This document shows positions 1-11,966 of a DNA stretch of 60,341 nt, piece by piece. Made by a program: the position numbers and the translations under genes. Positions within the stretch are counted from its first letter, which is position 1. The number at the start of each line of letters is the position of its first letter. This stretch comes from Welwitschia mirabilis (Eukaryota > Gnetophyta > Gnetopsida > Welwitschiales), in contig JBOZIK010000001.1 in the NCBI GenBank assembly GCA_051453625.1, positions 252,651,273 to 252,711,613 on the forward strand, written 5' to 3'. The notes under the pieces were generated by a model. That model did not search any database. It saw only the letters and a program-made list of their open reading frames with translations, and was not told the origin of the DNA.

Positions 1-237
1 GCATTTACTTTCAACTGCATAAGTAAATAAAATATATCATTTTCACCACAACAGCATATAAAGACTGGATACAAACATTTACACAAAACGGTATTCATAT
101 CACAACTCAATAATATAGCATTTCAAGGATATAACAATTACCACAATTGGGGTTTCAATTAATTCAATAGTTTTCAAATATTTCATTAAACATAAACCTG
201 CAAATTTATAAGAAAAGAAAAAATGTGGATGTGACAC
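1..237 (-). repeat. Dispersed repeat, inverted copy of 59,744-59,980
   Basis: Read on the plus strand, this matches the reverse complement of 59,744-59,980 almost base for base over its whole length. Shared landmarks are CATAAGTAAT, AGCATATAAAGA, CAACTCAATAATA and TTTCATT-AA-CATAAACCTG. The open frame at 100-312 on the minus strand lies inside it but resembles no family I know and its counterpart is broken, so I do not call a gene. The repeat is cut by the window start, so its true length and class are unknown. Confidence 0.75.
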
Positions 238-2723
238 TATTTCATCTTTATCTTTTCCTCTTAATGTAATGTACTTCCCAATTAATATAAGAAATATTTG
301 TTCCTTCTCCAATTTCTAGTGCACATTAACATGGTACTATTAATCCTCAGGTAAGGCTCTTTCGTTTTTCAATCTTCTAGCAGTTATTCATTCTTTGACT
401 TCTAGTGCATATTAACATGGTATTATTACTTATTAGATGAGACTATGTCATTAATAGAGTTGATTAGCTTATGGTCATAGTTACTATTATGTTATAGACA
501 TTAAGGATAATTATATTCACTTTCTATGTTCATAAAGGACTATGAAAGACCAAATGACTATTAAATTCATTAATACACATGTGGTAAATGAGTTTATTTC
601 ATAATGTCTCAGCCATCATGACTTGATGATTTAAAATTTATTTTTGAAAAACTACAAGAAATCTTTAGATTAAAGGTGATCTGTTGAAAAAGCCAAACTA
701 GACCTTTAAAGCAAGTTCATTTTCCTACGCCACCAATCAAAGTTCACTAATCTCTCAAACTTGATTTTACATTTTATTTAATTTCATTGTAAGCTAGAAA
801 CTATTATATCACTTTTGATAAGTTTACCACATATATCCCTATATAAGAATAATATTGTGTCCTTATTTAATTTCTTTGATGTTCACATTTTACTGCAATA
901 AATAACAATAATTTATAATGCATGTGATTACTAGCTTAGATATATAATTCATATAAATTTAATGTTTGACTAAGAGATATCTATTTATACTACTTATTAA
1001 ATAAGGATATTAGCATTTATTTAAATCATTTATTTTTAAAAATGATGTTAATTTTGATTATGTTTAATTTTGTCTTAATCAATAATTCCAAAACAACTAG
1101 TAAGTACAAAGTTAATACATTACTCTTAGGCAAAATATTTCTTAATTATAAGCTTCCAAAAGAAGGAAATATATTGGCTAAGAGTGATGCATTCAAATCT
1201 GGATCAACAGATACCTTTGAATTTTTTATTAAATTTAATATTATTTATAAATAAACTAAACATAGTTTTCAAAAAGAAATTCATTTAAGTAAACTCAACA
1301 TAATTTTCAGAGAGAAAAAGGATTATGATCCAAATAAAAATGGGAAAAAAGCTATTATGAAAAGACAAAAGTGAAATAATGTAAATTTCAATATATAACT
1401 ACTAAAAAAATGCAAAATATTAAGTAAGAGCCTTTGGAATTAATAGGAGTTAGAAGAAACTATGTAGTAAGATCATAACAAGTTGATAACTTAATAAAAT
1501 ATTCTCATGGAAATCAAGTTTTCTCTATGTCCCATATTCCTAACCTCTTTTCTTGGAGATTATTATGTGCTATTTTAATGTTAAATGATGAAATTATTAT
1601 TTATTTTAAATATTATTATTTTCATTCATGATTTTGTCATTATTTCTTAAAAATAGAGTTTGAACCAGTATAATTTGTTTAGGGAAAAATAAAATATAAT
1701 TAAAAAATATGTAAGACATAAAATCAATTTATGAATTTCTAAAACAAAAGAAAAATTATAACTCTAAAAGAACTTAGTTAAAGTAAGAAAAAATAATTAG
1801 TCAAAAAAGAATCTTAAACTTCAAAAATATCTTGGGGATAACCAAATACTAGTCCAAATTAAGAAGATATTTTTAATATTATAAAAAAATGAATTTAATT
1901 GAGTTTATTGACTCTAAGAAATGGTTATAATTTCTAATGGTATATTTGTAATTACTTATGCTTTGAGATTTTGCTCTATTATGAATAGTAATTATACAAC
2001 CCTTCCCTCCTCTCAAGATCATCTTGTCTCTTCCAAAGGATTCATTTAATAATGCTTATAATTAATTTCAAAAGGAACATGTAATGGGTCTTTTTTTTAA
2101 TGCATCCATTTCCCTATTAATATTAAAGTTTGGTTATGCATATTTTTATTACTAAAGGAATCCAAGTAATATTAGTTTACAATATTTCAATTGGTTGCTT
2201 TTTGTTTTACCTTTATGAAAATATTAATACTAAATATCATCACATGACTAATGCAAAGTTGAAAATCATATTCTAAGTAAATTTTCTTAATTTACCCATA
2301 TCTTTATGGCCCATCATTCATCACATATCTATAACAATTGAAATATATGTAGTAGAATATCATCAACAATTCTTAAGTATGGCCAATTAGAAGAGTATTT
2401 ATTTAGGTGATCCTTACCAAACCTCTTCCTAATGTGGTCAAATTTCAATTTGGTAATCATAAACATGCATAACAAGTAATATATTTATTTCATTAAACAA
2501 ACAAGTGTTTTTAGTATGGGAATAAAAATCATAAGAAAAATAATTACTTTAATTTTTTTAAAATTATAAGTAATCTATTCTAAAATCTTAGAGAATAAAT
2601 GTGAGTAGTATTAAGAACTCTCTAGAAAAGTAAGGTTTGGGATCTCCTATTTTAGGTCCACTAATGATAAATCTATGTTATTATCATATCCCATATTTTT
2701 TATCACTAGGAGTGAATCAATCT
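238..2723. other. AT-rich DNA without a recognisable gene
   Basis: No coding family is recognisable on either strand. The 70-codon frame at 1,042-1,254 is hydrophobic and AT-biased and looks random. Because a polypurine tract and LTR start follow at 2,724, part of this stretch may be the 3' end of a plus-strand gypsy element, but I could not find integrase or chromodomain motifs in it. The phrase CATATCCCATAT occurs at about 2,676 and again in the LTR start at about 2,741, a small local duplication. Confidence 0.5.
313..422. repeat. Short direct repeat pair, about 86 bp apart
   Basis: TTCTAGTGCACATTAACATGG at 313-333 recurs with one substitution (CAC to CAT) at 400-420, followed in both cases by TA-TATTA. 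The two copies are about 86 bp apart. This looks like an old tandem duplication whose intervening part has diverged. Confidence 0.6.
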
Positions 2724-2736
2724 AAGTGGGGGAGAA
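2724..2736 (+). other. Polypurine tract of a plus-strand LTR retrotransposon
   Basis: AAGTGGGGGAGAA sits directly before TGTCATATCCC. This arrangement is typical of plant Ty3/gypsy chromoviruses, where a G-rich tract primes second-strand synthesis and abuts the TG of the 3' LTR. It stands out because G runs are rare in this AT-rich window. Confidence 0.7.
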
Positions 2737-3594
2737 TGTCATATCCCATATCTTGTAAACCTTATTTACTTAAATAATAAGTATGTTAAGCTTTTAGTCA
2801 AATGAATAATTATTCTTATTTAAGTTCCTTATCAAATAAGATGTCATTTTAAAATTAACTTTAGTTTTTTATTTTTATAATTTATCATGAAAGTAATAAA
2901 AATTATCCTAAAAGGTTTTATCAAAAAATCTATCTAAACATTTAAAATTATATAATTCCATTATATTAAGAATTAAAATCACATGATAAAACTAATAAAT
3001 TAGAACTTTTGAGTGAAAATAATAATATATTTTACGTCTTGTTTACTCATTTATATTCTTAGTACATGTGATATGTATACTATATCATGAATAAATATTT
3101 TCTTTCTTATGTTATGTGATTGATATATTTTATGCATTTTAAAATAAATGATCATTTAAACAAGTATGTACATCCTTATCTAGAACCAAGAATGATAAAG
3201 GAGTAGATTTACTCTACCATGACTTTTATGTTCTTGAGATGTGTAAGGGCACTTTAGTCATATCATACCCATTGCTTTATTTATTGGAATTAAAAATTTT
3301 ATTTCATTGTGCCATAAGCCAATTTTGAGATTTGTGCATTTATTTTTTTTATTCATGTCTTTTAATGAATTAAACTTACTTATGAGCCTAAGAAGGATTA
3401 AAAAGAGTTAGCATGAGAAAATGATACATGTAATTAAACTTACTAATTGAAGCGAGAAGATTACTCACCCTAGTTAGGTGTATGAGTTATAAATATGACC
3501 TCTTTGTATACTCCAATATCACTTATTATCCATATCACTTATCAATACTAAATCATGTGATCTGGTGATCTTGAGCTATGTGTCTTTATTTATC

Positions 3595-3602
3595 TATATA
3601 TA
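3595..3602 (+). promoter_or_regulatory. Probable TATA box of the LTR
   Basis: TATATATA is followed by AGAGATCC and then, about 55 bp on, by the CT-rich leader-like tract. Its position in the LTR fits a U3 promoter. AT-rich DNA yields such motifs often, so support comes from context only. Confidence 0.45.
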
Positions 3603-3656
3603 GAGATCCTTTCCTCTCTTCTAAAAAGGAGATACATTTCTTTTGTTTCTTACAAG

Positions 3657-3745
3657 TGCATTTCATCTCACCCCCATCCCCTACCCCACTTACCTCCCTT
3701 CCTCTCCCTCTATCTCTTTCTTTCTTTCTCTTTTATTCTCTTGCT
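3657..3745 (+). other. Pyrimidine-rich tract
   Basis: About 90 bp of almost pure C and T, including CCCCCATCCCC and repeated CTTTCTTTCT. It lies in the only strongly C-rich patch for kilobases. The ORF that crosses it (3,578-3,772) translates to proline, serine and leucine runs and is not a credible gene. It probably belongs to the transcribed R/U5 part of the LTR. Confidence 0.65.
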
Positions 3746-4091
3746 TTTATACCTTGGAGCTTGGAAGCTTAAAAGCTTGGAGCTAAGAGACTCTTGAGCT
3801 TAAATCTTCATCATCTTCAAGTACCAAGGTCTTATTAATATTTTCGAGTAAGCTTCTCACTATTATTATCCATTTTATCTCCTTTTTATATTGGAATGAT
3901 GTGATATTTCATCATAGAACTATTTATGGATTTTATGTAATTTTCTTAATAAAATATTATCCTCTACTATTATCATCCACCAAGACATTATGATGAGATA
4001 TGAGGAGGTCTCTTGTGCTTAGTGATGGTGAACCACTAATGGATAATTATGGCCAAGCAACTAGGGGGTTTACTATTTAAAAAAAAAAAAA

Positions 4092-6674
4092 ATAAAGAAA
4101 AAAGAAATTGGATACCCATGTTTATTTTAATTTAATATTTATTTTTATCTATTATGCATTAAGACCATCTTGTAAGGGCAAATTATTATCCTCAAAATTC
4201 TCTTTAGGCTAGTACTTTATCATAGAAAATCTTAAGGCTTAGGGTAAATCTTTGTTGAATTGATTTGATTTTTATTTCTACAATGATTCTTTTCTTTTAC
4301 AATTGATTTCTCTTTCTATGATTAATTATTTAGTATATCCATTATTTTTCTGATTTGAATTATTACTTAAATAGCTATAGAAACTTTATCATAGTTTCTT
4401 ATGGTGAAAATTAAATTTCTAAAATATAGGCATAGGATAAAAACATCATACCTTATTAATTAGTAGGTGTAAATTAGTGAAATTTCTTTAAGTCTAGGAT
4501 TATGTTCTAAATGTGAAATTGTAAAAATAATAAATTTTTTTGATTACTTATTTTAAGAAAAATTTATTTGATAAAATATGTCAGAAAATAAATGTAAAAA
4601 ATAGTAAATAGGTAATTTATGTTTCTATACCTATTTGTGAACATATTTATAAAATTAAGTATCCTAAGTTGTAGAAAATTGAATAATATTTCTAAAAAAT
4701 CTTAAATCATTAAAAAACACAAAGTATAATGCAATTTATAATCAATTTAATGTAGGGTGGTAGGACTGTAATTTTATAAAATTTAGCAGTACTTAGCCTT
4801 AAAGGTAAAGTTAGAACTAATATTCAAAATCATTGAACTTAGATTCTAAGGAACCTATTATGCATCTAGGTTCAGAAAAACTACTATAATTTAATTTTTT
4901 CTTCATAATTAATAAATTATTAATTTTTAATTATGATTTCTTCTTAAGACCTAAAAATGTTATAATTAATGTTTAAAATTATAGAAAAATTATTACACAA
5001 AATTTTATATGGAAATTGAATATAAAAAATATGTTTCTATTAGTAAAGCTAAGTTAAATTATCTATAATTAGTATTTAATTATATAAGCACCTCTTTTAC
5101 CCCTTCTTCTTAGCTTACTTTGAATGTGCATGCTTATAAGTGTTTTCACCTTAGTAATTAAGTAACATAAGTAGTCTCTAGGTTATTGCTTATTTTTATT
5201 GACTTATAATATAGGAATATGAAGTCTTGGATAAATACTTATATCTTAACAATTATGCTTTAGCTATACTTTGTTTTATTTACCTTCTTTACACTAATCC
5301 AAGGAGATTGTTATATGAGCATGGAAGAGCGTTTCTAGGATTGACATAGCTCCAAGTATGTTTTAGTTTGTTTAAGTACATTATTTTATATTTTTTAAAA
5401 AATAAAAAGAAAAGAATATTTCCTTTATTTATATAAAAAAGAAAAGAAAAAGAAATTTTATTTCTTTTATTTAGATTTTTATCATGATAATCTTTGGAAA
5501 AAGAATTGTTCCTGTATGCTTGCTTTCTTTTTACGTTATTTCTATAAGAAAAACTAAATGATGATTAGAATTATCATAATGAGGTAAATAATTCATTAAA
5601 GATCAACATTAGTTAGAATTTTTTCATGCATTTGTATGGTGTATTTATTGAATGAAACTAAATCAAGATAATTCTAATAATGTTCATCCCCACACTTGGA
5701 TTTCATCACCAAGGTGGATTGCATTATAATTTTTTTTATATTACCCTTATAGAAGTGGATTTAATCATTACTCTCCTATCCTACCCATGTGTAAACTTAT
5801 TTCGACTTAGTTTCTCAAGTCCTTGGTATTAATGGATCATGCACCATCCATAGATGCTTCAAGGAAGTGGGGGTTATTTGTAAGCATGCATCCACTTTGT
5901 GTACCACTTGTCACTTGTATTGATGGCATATTGAGGTGAACTAAAAGCCTATGAAGTTGAGCTCAGCCATGTTTGTATAGTTTATAACCTAAAGTAGATA
6001 CAACTCATGTCTTAAGAATGGCAAGATATCAAGTTGGAATGCCATTAATTAGAGTTGTAATCCCCTATTTTATTAGTTAGGTATTATCCTTAAAATTTAT
6101 CTAAAAATGTTAATAATAATTTTACATCTCCTCAACTATTCACAAGATATCTTTTATGTGACAAAAAACTAGGAGACATAAACTTATAATGTCGCTATTA
6201 TTTGTAAATCAAAATAACCTAGAAATTAATTATAGGTAAGTATATGATATTAATATATTTTTTTCTTATAATATGAAAATTCTAATTAAGAAGTAAGTAG
6301 AATTGAATCCTAGGTTCCACTATTTTCATCAAGTAAAAATATTAAAAAATAAAGGAAGTTTAAAAAGAAAAAGTTCTTAATTAGGGTAAGATGATACTCT
6401 TATTCAAATCATAAATAAAAATAGAAAGAATTTTAACACAGAAGATCCTAAATGGGTAATAGTGGGGAAAAAAAGAAAAAGAAAAATAATATCACTCTAT
6501 AAAAATAAGGAATGGATCTCCCCCTTAATCAATTTCATTTTTATACAGAATTAGATGAAATAATTTACTATATTTTATGAATATTTTTTAAAAAATACAT
6601 AATTCATTATTTTTACTTGGACATGATGGTACTAAATATTTTATGGAGCTTTATTTTGTTATACCTCTTGCATG
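4092..6674. other. AT-rich DNA without a recognisable gene
   Basis: Both strands are full of stops. If the LINE downstream was full length, its ORF1 would lie in the right part of this stretch, but I could not find an RNA-binding or zinc-knuckle motif. Nothing else is recognisable. Confidence 0.45.
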
Positions 6675-6680
6675 ATTAAG

Positions 6681-7330
6681 TTTACTTCATGAAATGTTAG
6701 GGGTCTATTAAATCCCATCAAAAAGTATATGGTTAATAATTTATTTTTATATCATGATGGTTTTCTAGATGTTTTAGGCTTATAAGAGATTAAAATTAAT
6801 TTCATAGATATGTAGTTCATTTTTTAGATGATTTACCCTTAATAATGTTTATGTGATAACTAATCATTTAAAGGTAGTATAGGTGATTTATTTTTATTTT
6901 ATAATAATCTTAAATATTTCATCAGTAACAAAGGTAAAGATCTCAATTATCATTAAATTTGAGTGTGCTTCAAGTTCATGATATTTTGATTGGGGTATTT
7001 AGCACATATTCTTAAATGTTGTAAGTAAGAGTATCATGTCTAATCATGGCTTACATGTCATATTTCTCAAGCTATTTATATTACATTTTGAGTTTTTTTT
7101 AGAAAACATCTTTTATAAATTAGGTATTTTTTCTTTGTATTAAGATATTCAAGAACTCAAAAGTTGGATTTTTATAAAAAATATATAAAAACTATATAAT
7201 CTTATCTCCTAGTCTTATAGTAATCACTCTAAGTTATTCACTTCAAAAGGAGTTAAAATATAAGAAAATTTTACCTTTGAATGCCTAGATAGAGTTTGTC
7301 TTTTTTCATATGAGTTCTTTAAAATTTATA
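6681..7330 (+). pseudogene. LINE apurinic-type endonuclease domain (ORF2 N-terminus), degenerate
   Basis: The N-terminal signature of plant L1 ORF2, normally read as S-W-N-V-R-G-L, appears at 6,687-6,707 as S-stop-N-V-R-G-L followed by L-N-P-I-K-K. The tryptophan codon has become TGA. About 70 bp further is G-L-stop-E-I-K, the place of the conserved Q-E-T/I-K that holds the catalytic glutamate. Near 7,270-7,300 a C-L-D-R-V segment matches the R-L-D-R-V seen near the end of this domain. Known role of the family: it nicks target DNA to prime reverse transcription. The block has several stops and frame shifts and is non-functional. Confidence 0.75.
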
Positions 7331-7729
7331 AATTCTTTTGTAATTAATAAAGTTCATTTTATAATTACTTCCATCCCCCATCCTCCTCCCTTTTTTAAGT
7401 GATACTAATAAATTCTAGTCAATTTTTAAATAGATATCGTACCTTATTTTGAACACTTCCGAGATTAGTACCCAAATTAAAATTATTTTTTAATATCTAT
7501 TTGTAACATGTTTTATTATTTAATTGATATTTTTAGCTATAATAGACTAGATGATTATTTTAGAATATTTCACAAGTTCCTTTCAAAGGAAAGAAGATGC
7601 TAGAGGGAAAATCTTGAGAAAGAGTTAAAAAAATATAATTATATCATTACTTCACTTGAATGATGATCTTATCCTTTTATAGTAATATTCTAATGAATTT
7701 ATATGCTAATATCATGGGAAGATCTTCTT

Positions 7730-7749
7730 AAAAAAAAAAATTTTTTTTT
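7730..7749. repeat. A-run joined to T-run, small perfect palindrome
   Basis: Eleven A residues meet nine T residues, followed 20 bp later by another run of about 15 A. It is probably slippage-prone and may be miscounted. No function is implied. Confidence 0.6.
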
Positions 7750-8294
7750 ACTACATCATGGTGTTTGTTATCAAAAAAAAAAAAAAATTACTTTCATTCT
7801 TCAAATATTCCTATCTTATTTGCACTAAGTTTTCTTCTATCATCTCTAATGGGCATACTTGTACAAAAGACTTTAACATAATATAGGCCTTTTATAATTA
7901 CTATAAAAATCCCTTTTAAGTTATTTTTATTTTTAATGTAAATACATGATTGGATTTGGAAAGTTATAGCTTATTCTTGTTTTTAGATCATGATAAATAA
8001 ATGCTTGATAAATTTTTATATTTAAAGAAGCTTAAGCATGATTACTTCTTTGATGTTACTCTTTTATATATACACAAAAATAAGTAAGACATAATGGGAG
8101 ATAGGTTATGTCGAGTAACCAAAGAAGATTACAAAAACAGTTTCCTTTAAAATTTCGCTATATATAAATAAATCAAATTTGTTATTATAGATATTGATGG
8201 TTTTGAATTGCCACACTGGATATTCATAAGTATTCTTATTACATCTTGTGTGATTGAACTAAAATATCTAACTATAAAATAAATTACTATTCTT

Positions 8295-9180
8295 CCTTCA
8301 ATTACCAGAATAGATCAAGGTGTGTTTACTATAAGTAGGAACATTCTTGATAACTTTATTGCATTAGTATAAGAATAAAGTGGAGCAAGATAAGTAATTA
8401 AATAATCACCTTTCTCAACATTAATTATGAAAAGACATATGATATAATTTCATAACTTTTTATACTTGTAGTATTAAAAAACCTAGCTTTAGTGAGAATT
8501 TACTTCATGGTTAAAACATTCTTCATAAATGTTATTATTATTGTCACTATTAATGAGTTGTCTTCCTGATCATTTACCTAAAATATATTATTTCATCAAG
8601 GTTACCTTATTACTTCTTATTTTTAAATTTTAGTAGTTAATATTTTAGAATATATTATTAGTAATTAAGTTAGAATATGTCTTCTACATGAGCTTCACCT
8701 TTCTAATAGTGAGAGATGGTTATGAAACTTTTAATTTTCTCATTATTTATTATTTTAGTGCATAAGACAAAATATAACATCAAAAAAATTTATCATTTTC
8801 TATATATGTTTTATAAGGATTAAGGTATTAAGAATAATTTAAAAAAATTATCTTACTATAAAATGGATTCATTTAATTTCTGATATGCATTATAGGAAAA
8901 GAATCTTTAACTTAGGGTAATTTTCAAACTTCTAGGTATGTCTTTTTGCTTTTATGTTTTTGAGCATCAACTATGTTAGTGGATTTTATAAAAAAATATT
9001 CAAAAAAATTAGTATTTTAGTTTCCACATGACTAATCATGTAGATAGAATCTTACTTTATGGGAAGACTCCGTTGTTCAATCATGTCCTTTAGTCTTATT
9101 ATCTAGCTCCTTCTAATGCATCTTTTACTGGAATAAAGAGATATTTAAAAAAATTCATTTAGATAGCATCAAAAGATAAA
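8295..9180 (+). pseudogene. LINE reverse transcriptase domain (ORF2), degenerate
   Basis: Successive RT blocks are visible. At 8,309-8,362 is I-D-Q-G-V-F-T-I-S-R-N-I-L-D-N, matching the L1 Q-x-A-F-V-x-G-R-x-I-x-D-N block. At 8,423-8,452 N-Y-E-K-T-Y-D-I-I-S matches D-x-E-K-A-Y-D, keeping the second aspartate. At about 8,600-8,640 H-Q-G-Y-L-I-T-S-Y-F-L-I-L-V matches R-Q-G-D-P-L-S-P-x-L-F-I-L. At 8,738-8,767 S-H-Y-L-L-F is followed by stop-C-I where the F-A-D-D active site should be. Around 9,100 S-Y-Y-L-A-P matches the downstream thumb region. The order and spacing leave little doubt about the family; the enzyme is dead. Confidence 0.8.
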
Positions 9181-9640
9181 TAAAAATATTTTTAATATTT
9201 TTTTATAAAACATATTATAGACTAACAAACATGAATATCTTAGGAGCTCCTTCCCTCTCTTTATAAGGAATACATATTAATATAAAATGAATTACTAAAT
9301 ATTTTAAGGGAAATGAATTCCATAGTATTATCTTCTAAAATTCAATCATTAATGATACTCTAAAAGGTTCATCATCTTATAAATAAATAAGTTTTTCTAA
9401 TGTTATTTTCTCATAAGCCACTTTTCAACTTTAAAAATCATCTATTCTTATGCTATTTCAAATATTTAGAAATTCATTAAGACATTACTTATGGTTTCTT
9501 CTAAACTCTTCAATAATGAAGCTTCTATTTGTAACTCTTTTGTAAACCTTGCAAATGATATTCTCATTAAAATAATAGTATTCAGACTAGCTCAAAGAAG
9601 TTTTATTCAAATCAAGAATACTTGGTGCTAAATGTTAACT

Positions 9641-10371
9641 TTTATGATAGACTGTAATTTATGAAAGACATGTCATAGTAATGAAAGGTAAATGTATGAA
9701 TTTTAAAATATGAAACTAAGTCTTATATCATAGTATATGACCCTAATTGTTGTTCTCTCATATGAAGTACAAAGCTCATTTGAAACTTTTTAGGAACTAT
9801 CAATTGTTTTCATAGACTGATATTAAGTATTAGAATTTGAATAGTAATAACTAATGAATTAATATTTTTTCTTAAGAATTCTAAATAACTATTCACAAGG
9901 CAATCTATCATACAAATATTAACTATGTAAGAAATATTCCACTAAGTACAACTTGGTTTTCTAAATAGGTAATAAATTATTCTAATGTAAATTTTAAATG
10001 TAAATAATGTATAACAAGTACATATCTTTTCTTTAATGAAATATATTAAATTACTAATATAATACAAAAATATATTATTTAGTCATATATCAATCATTAT
10101 TTTCCTATAAATCATTAAAGGGTTAATTTATAAGTATGAAAGAACATTTAAAAAACATTATTGCTTAACTAGTAATATTAATTAAATTAAAGATAAAAAG
10201 TAAAGTAAATGTAATCACAAATCAAAATAAATTTAACAATGATTAATCAATAAAAAAATGCCAAATTAGAGTATGAATCCAAGAGTAGCTTGATAGGTAC
10301 AAAATAAATAGACATTTTATCCTACCTGAAAAGGGAAAAAGGATGTCTAAAATCTCATGATGAGATAATCC
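9641..10371. other. AT-rich DNA without a recognisable gene
   Basis: No motif was recognised. This is the left flank of the family 1 outer element. The continuation of the same ancestral sequence begins at 30,416, on the other side of that insertion. Confidence 0.5.
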
Positions 10372-10376
10372 CTTAC
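10372..10376. other. Target-site duplication CTTAC, left copy (outer family 1 element)
   Basis: CTTAC immediately precedes TGTTGTAGTG, the left LTR end. The same five bases follow the right LTR end at 30,411-30,415. Five bases is the normal duplication length for Ty3/gypsy integrases. Confidence 0.85.
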
Positions 10377-11620
10377 TGTTGTAGTGTAAATTTATGTAAT
10401 CATTACATCCTTAATAAAATCCTATTAATCACGAATATTTACATAAATACACACACTAGAAAATAGTAAATCCAAATGTCATAATTCATCAAAGGTACTA
10501 GACAAGAAAATAATAAATTAATTTTAGTGAAGTATTTCTATGTTTTTTTCCTTTTTAAAAATGGAAATAAAAAATGATACAAGAAAATAGTGCAAAGTAA
10601 TCATACTAATGCAATGAAATACAAATGAAAACTATTCTGAATTAAATATATATTCAATTATGAAAGCTTCTTGTTACAAAGATTAGACCTATGCAATGTG
10701 GATTAATTAAGGAAACTATGACTAAACCCTAACCAACCTAAGCTATCAAGTATGTCAAATAAAATATAAAAAGTGTGCAAGTATTATGCTATGAAATGCA
10801 AAATGAAATACAATACAAGATCTAAAATAGTGATTTCAACCTCAATAAATGTTGTCCTTCATGATCTATATCAACCATGAAGCAATCATGGAATCATAAT
10901 CAAAACCAATATAAAATATAAATGAGATGCATAAAATAACATTAGAACAAACTTTTTATTAATTTCTAAGAAACATATCATTACAAAGTAGTAGCACCTC
11001 AATGGAGGATACATAGCCTAATACCAAAAAATACTTCTTTTCATAATAATGGATGGACCTCCTTCCTTTTGATCTTTTATCACGAGATTTTTAGATGCCA
11101 AATAAGATAAATATCAGAGTGAGGGTAAAGGAGCTATTTATTATAATAAAACATCCTAATAATAGAAATCCTAATAACTAAATGAAATCCTAGTAGTTTT
11201 AAGCAAGGGTGCATGGTACATTTGTTAAGTTACGTAAACTTTGGTGCATTGCTTATAACAAGGCATCATCTTGTCTATCATCTAGATGATCAATAGGATG
11301 ATAACATATCAAAAGAAATGATATCATCTTCTAAATCCATTCCAAGTTAGCATTCTTATTATCTTCTTGCATGCTATCATTAAGTATTATCATTTAGATG
11401 ATGAAGAGGATGATGAAATTTTCAATCCTTTTGCTAGGTGAAATTATCTTTATAGATTATTAACTCCTTCTCAGAATGCTAAGTATTAAAATTTATCCAA
11501 AATTCCTCCAAATGTGCTAGTAATTATATGTTTATGTGGTTATCTCCTTGACTCTTAATAATGATTGATACAAAAGTACTCAGATTACCTCATCAAAATA
11601 TACCATTTGGCATCACAAAA
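10377..11620 (-). repeat. 3' LTR of outer family 1 element
   Basis: Begins TGTTGTAGTG and ends at the CATCACAAAA that aligns with CATTATAACA of the partner LTR at 30,401-30,410. Colinear with 29,142-30,410 over its full 1.24 kb, for example TACACACACTAG, AGCACCTCAATGGAGGATACA and AATGGATGGACCTCC. On the minus strand it is preceded by AGTGAAGGGCTA, a polypurine tract. By eye roughly a fifth to a quarter of positions differ between the pair, so the insertion is old. Confidence 0.88.
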
Positions 11621-11640
11621 TAGCCCTTCACTTATTCTTG
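11621..11640 (-). other. Polypurine tract of outer element
   Basis: On the minus strand this reads AAGAATAAGTGAAGGGCTA directly before the LTR. The corresponding place of the inner element (16,181-16,196) reads AATTAAGAGGCTA. Both sit exactly at the LTR edge and share the GGCTA ending. Confidence 0.6.
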
Positions 11641-11966
11641 TAAGTCCTTAACAAAGTAGACAAATAGCTACAATTGTGAGTCAAATTAACTAAGATAAAG
11701 CTTAACTATGGAATTATTAATTAAGTTCAAAAAATCTCATGATGTAGATCAAATATTAAAATATAATAAATTGAATGTATTATCTTGATGGAGTAAGAGG
11801 TCATACTCTCATTCTACAAGTCATCCGGTTGATGGATGTGATAACATGCTTCAAAAATTGGACTTAAAAAATCAAATACCTATGAACATGCTCATCAAAA
11901 ATAGTATCAAAGTTTATAAAAACTACATTAGTTCCCTACTTAAAACTTTTAATCCATTAAAAAATA

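Larger units (their letters stand above)
2737..4075 (+). repeat. LTR of a gypsy/chromovirus-type element (right end approximate)
   Basis: The left boundary is TG at 2,737, next to the polypurine tract. TGTCATATCCC resembles chromovirus LTR starts. Inside are a TATATATA box at 3,595-3,602, a long pyrimidine-rich stretch after it (about 3,657-3,745), and AGCTT-rich sequence (about 3,757-3,805), the usual order of U3 promoter then R/U5. I could not see a clear CA end or a primer-binding site. The right limit is set only by the A-rich run at about 4,078-4,091. No second copy was found, so this may be a 3' LTR whose 5' partner lies outside the window, or a solo remnant. Confidence 0.55.
6675..9640 (+). 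mobile_element. L1-type non-LTR retrotransposon (LINE), dead remnant
   Basis: Endonuclease and reverse transcriptase blocks of a plant L1 LINE follow one another in the expected order on the plus strand, about 1.6 kb apart, with stops and frame changes throughout. The 5' end (ORF1) is not recognisable, and no poly-A tail or target-site duplication could be set. The right limit is where the last RT-downstream similarity fades (a GA-P-L region near 9,240, then drift). The active-site region is destroyed, so it cannot be autonomous. Confidence 0.75.

Noticed and set aside
1042-1254. 70-codon plus frame
   Set aside because: No family resemblance and AT-biased composition. Such lengths arise by chance in 60 kb.
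3578-3772. 64-codon plus frame rich in P, S and L
   Set aside because: It is a translation of the CT-rich leader tract of an LTR.
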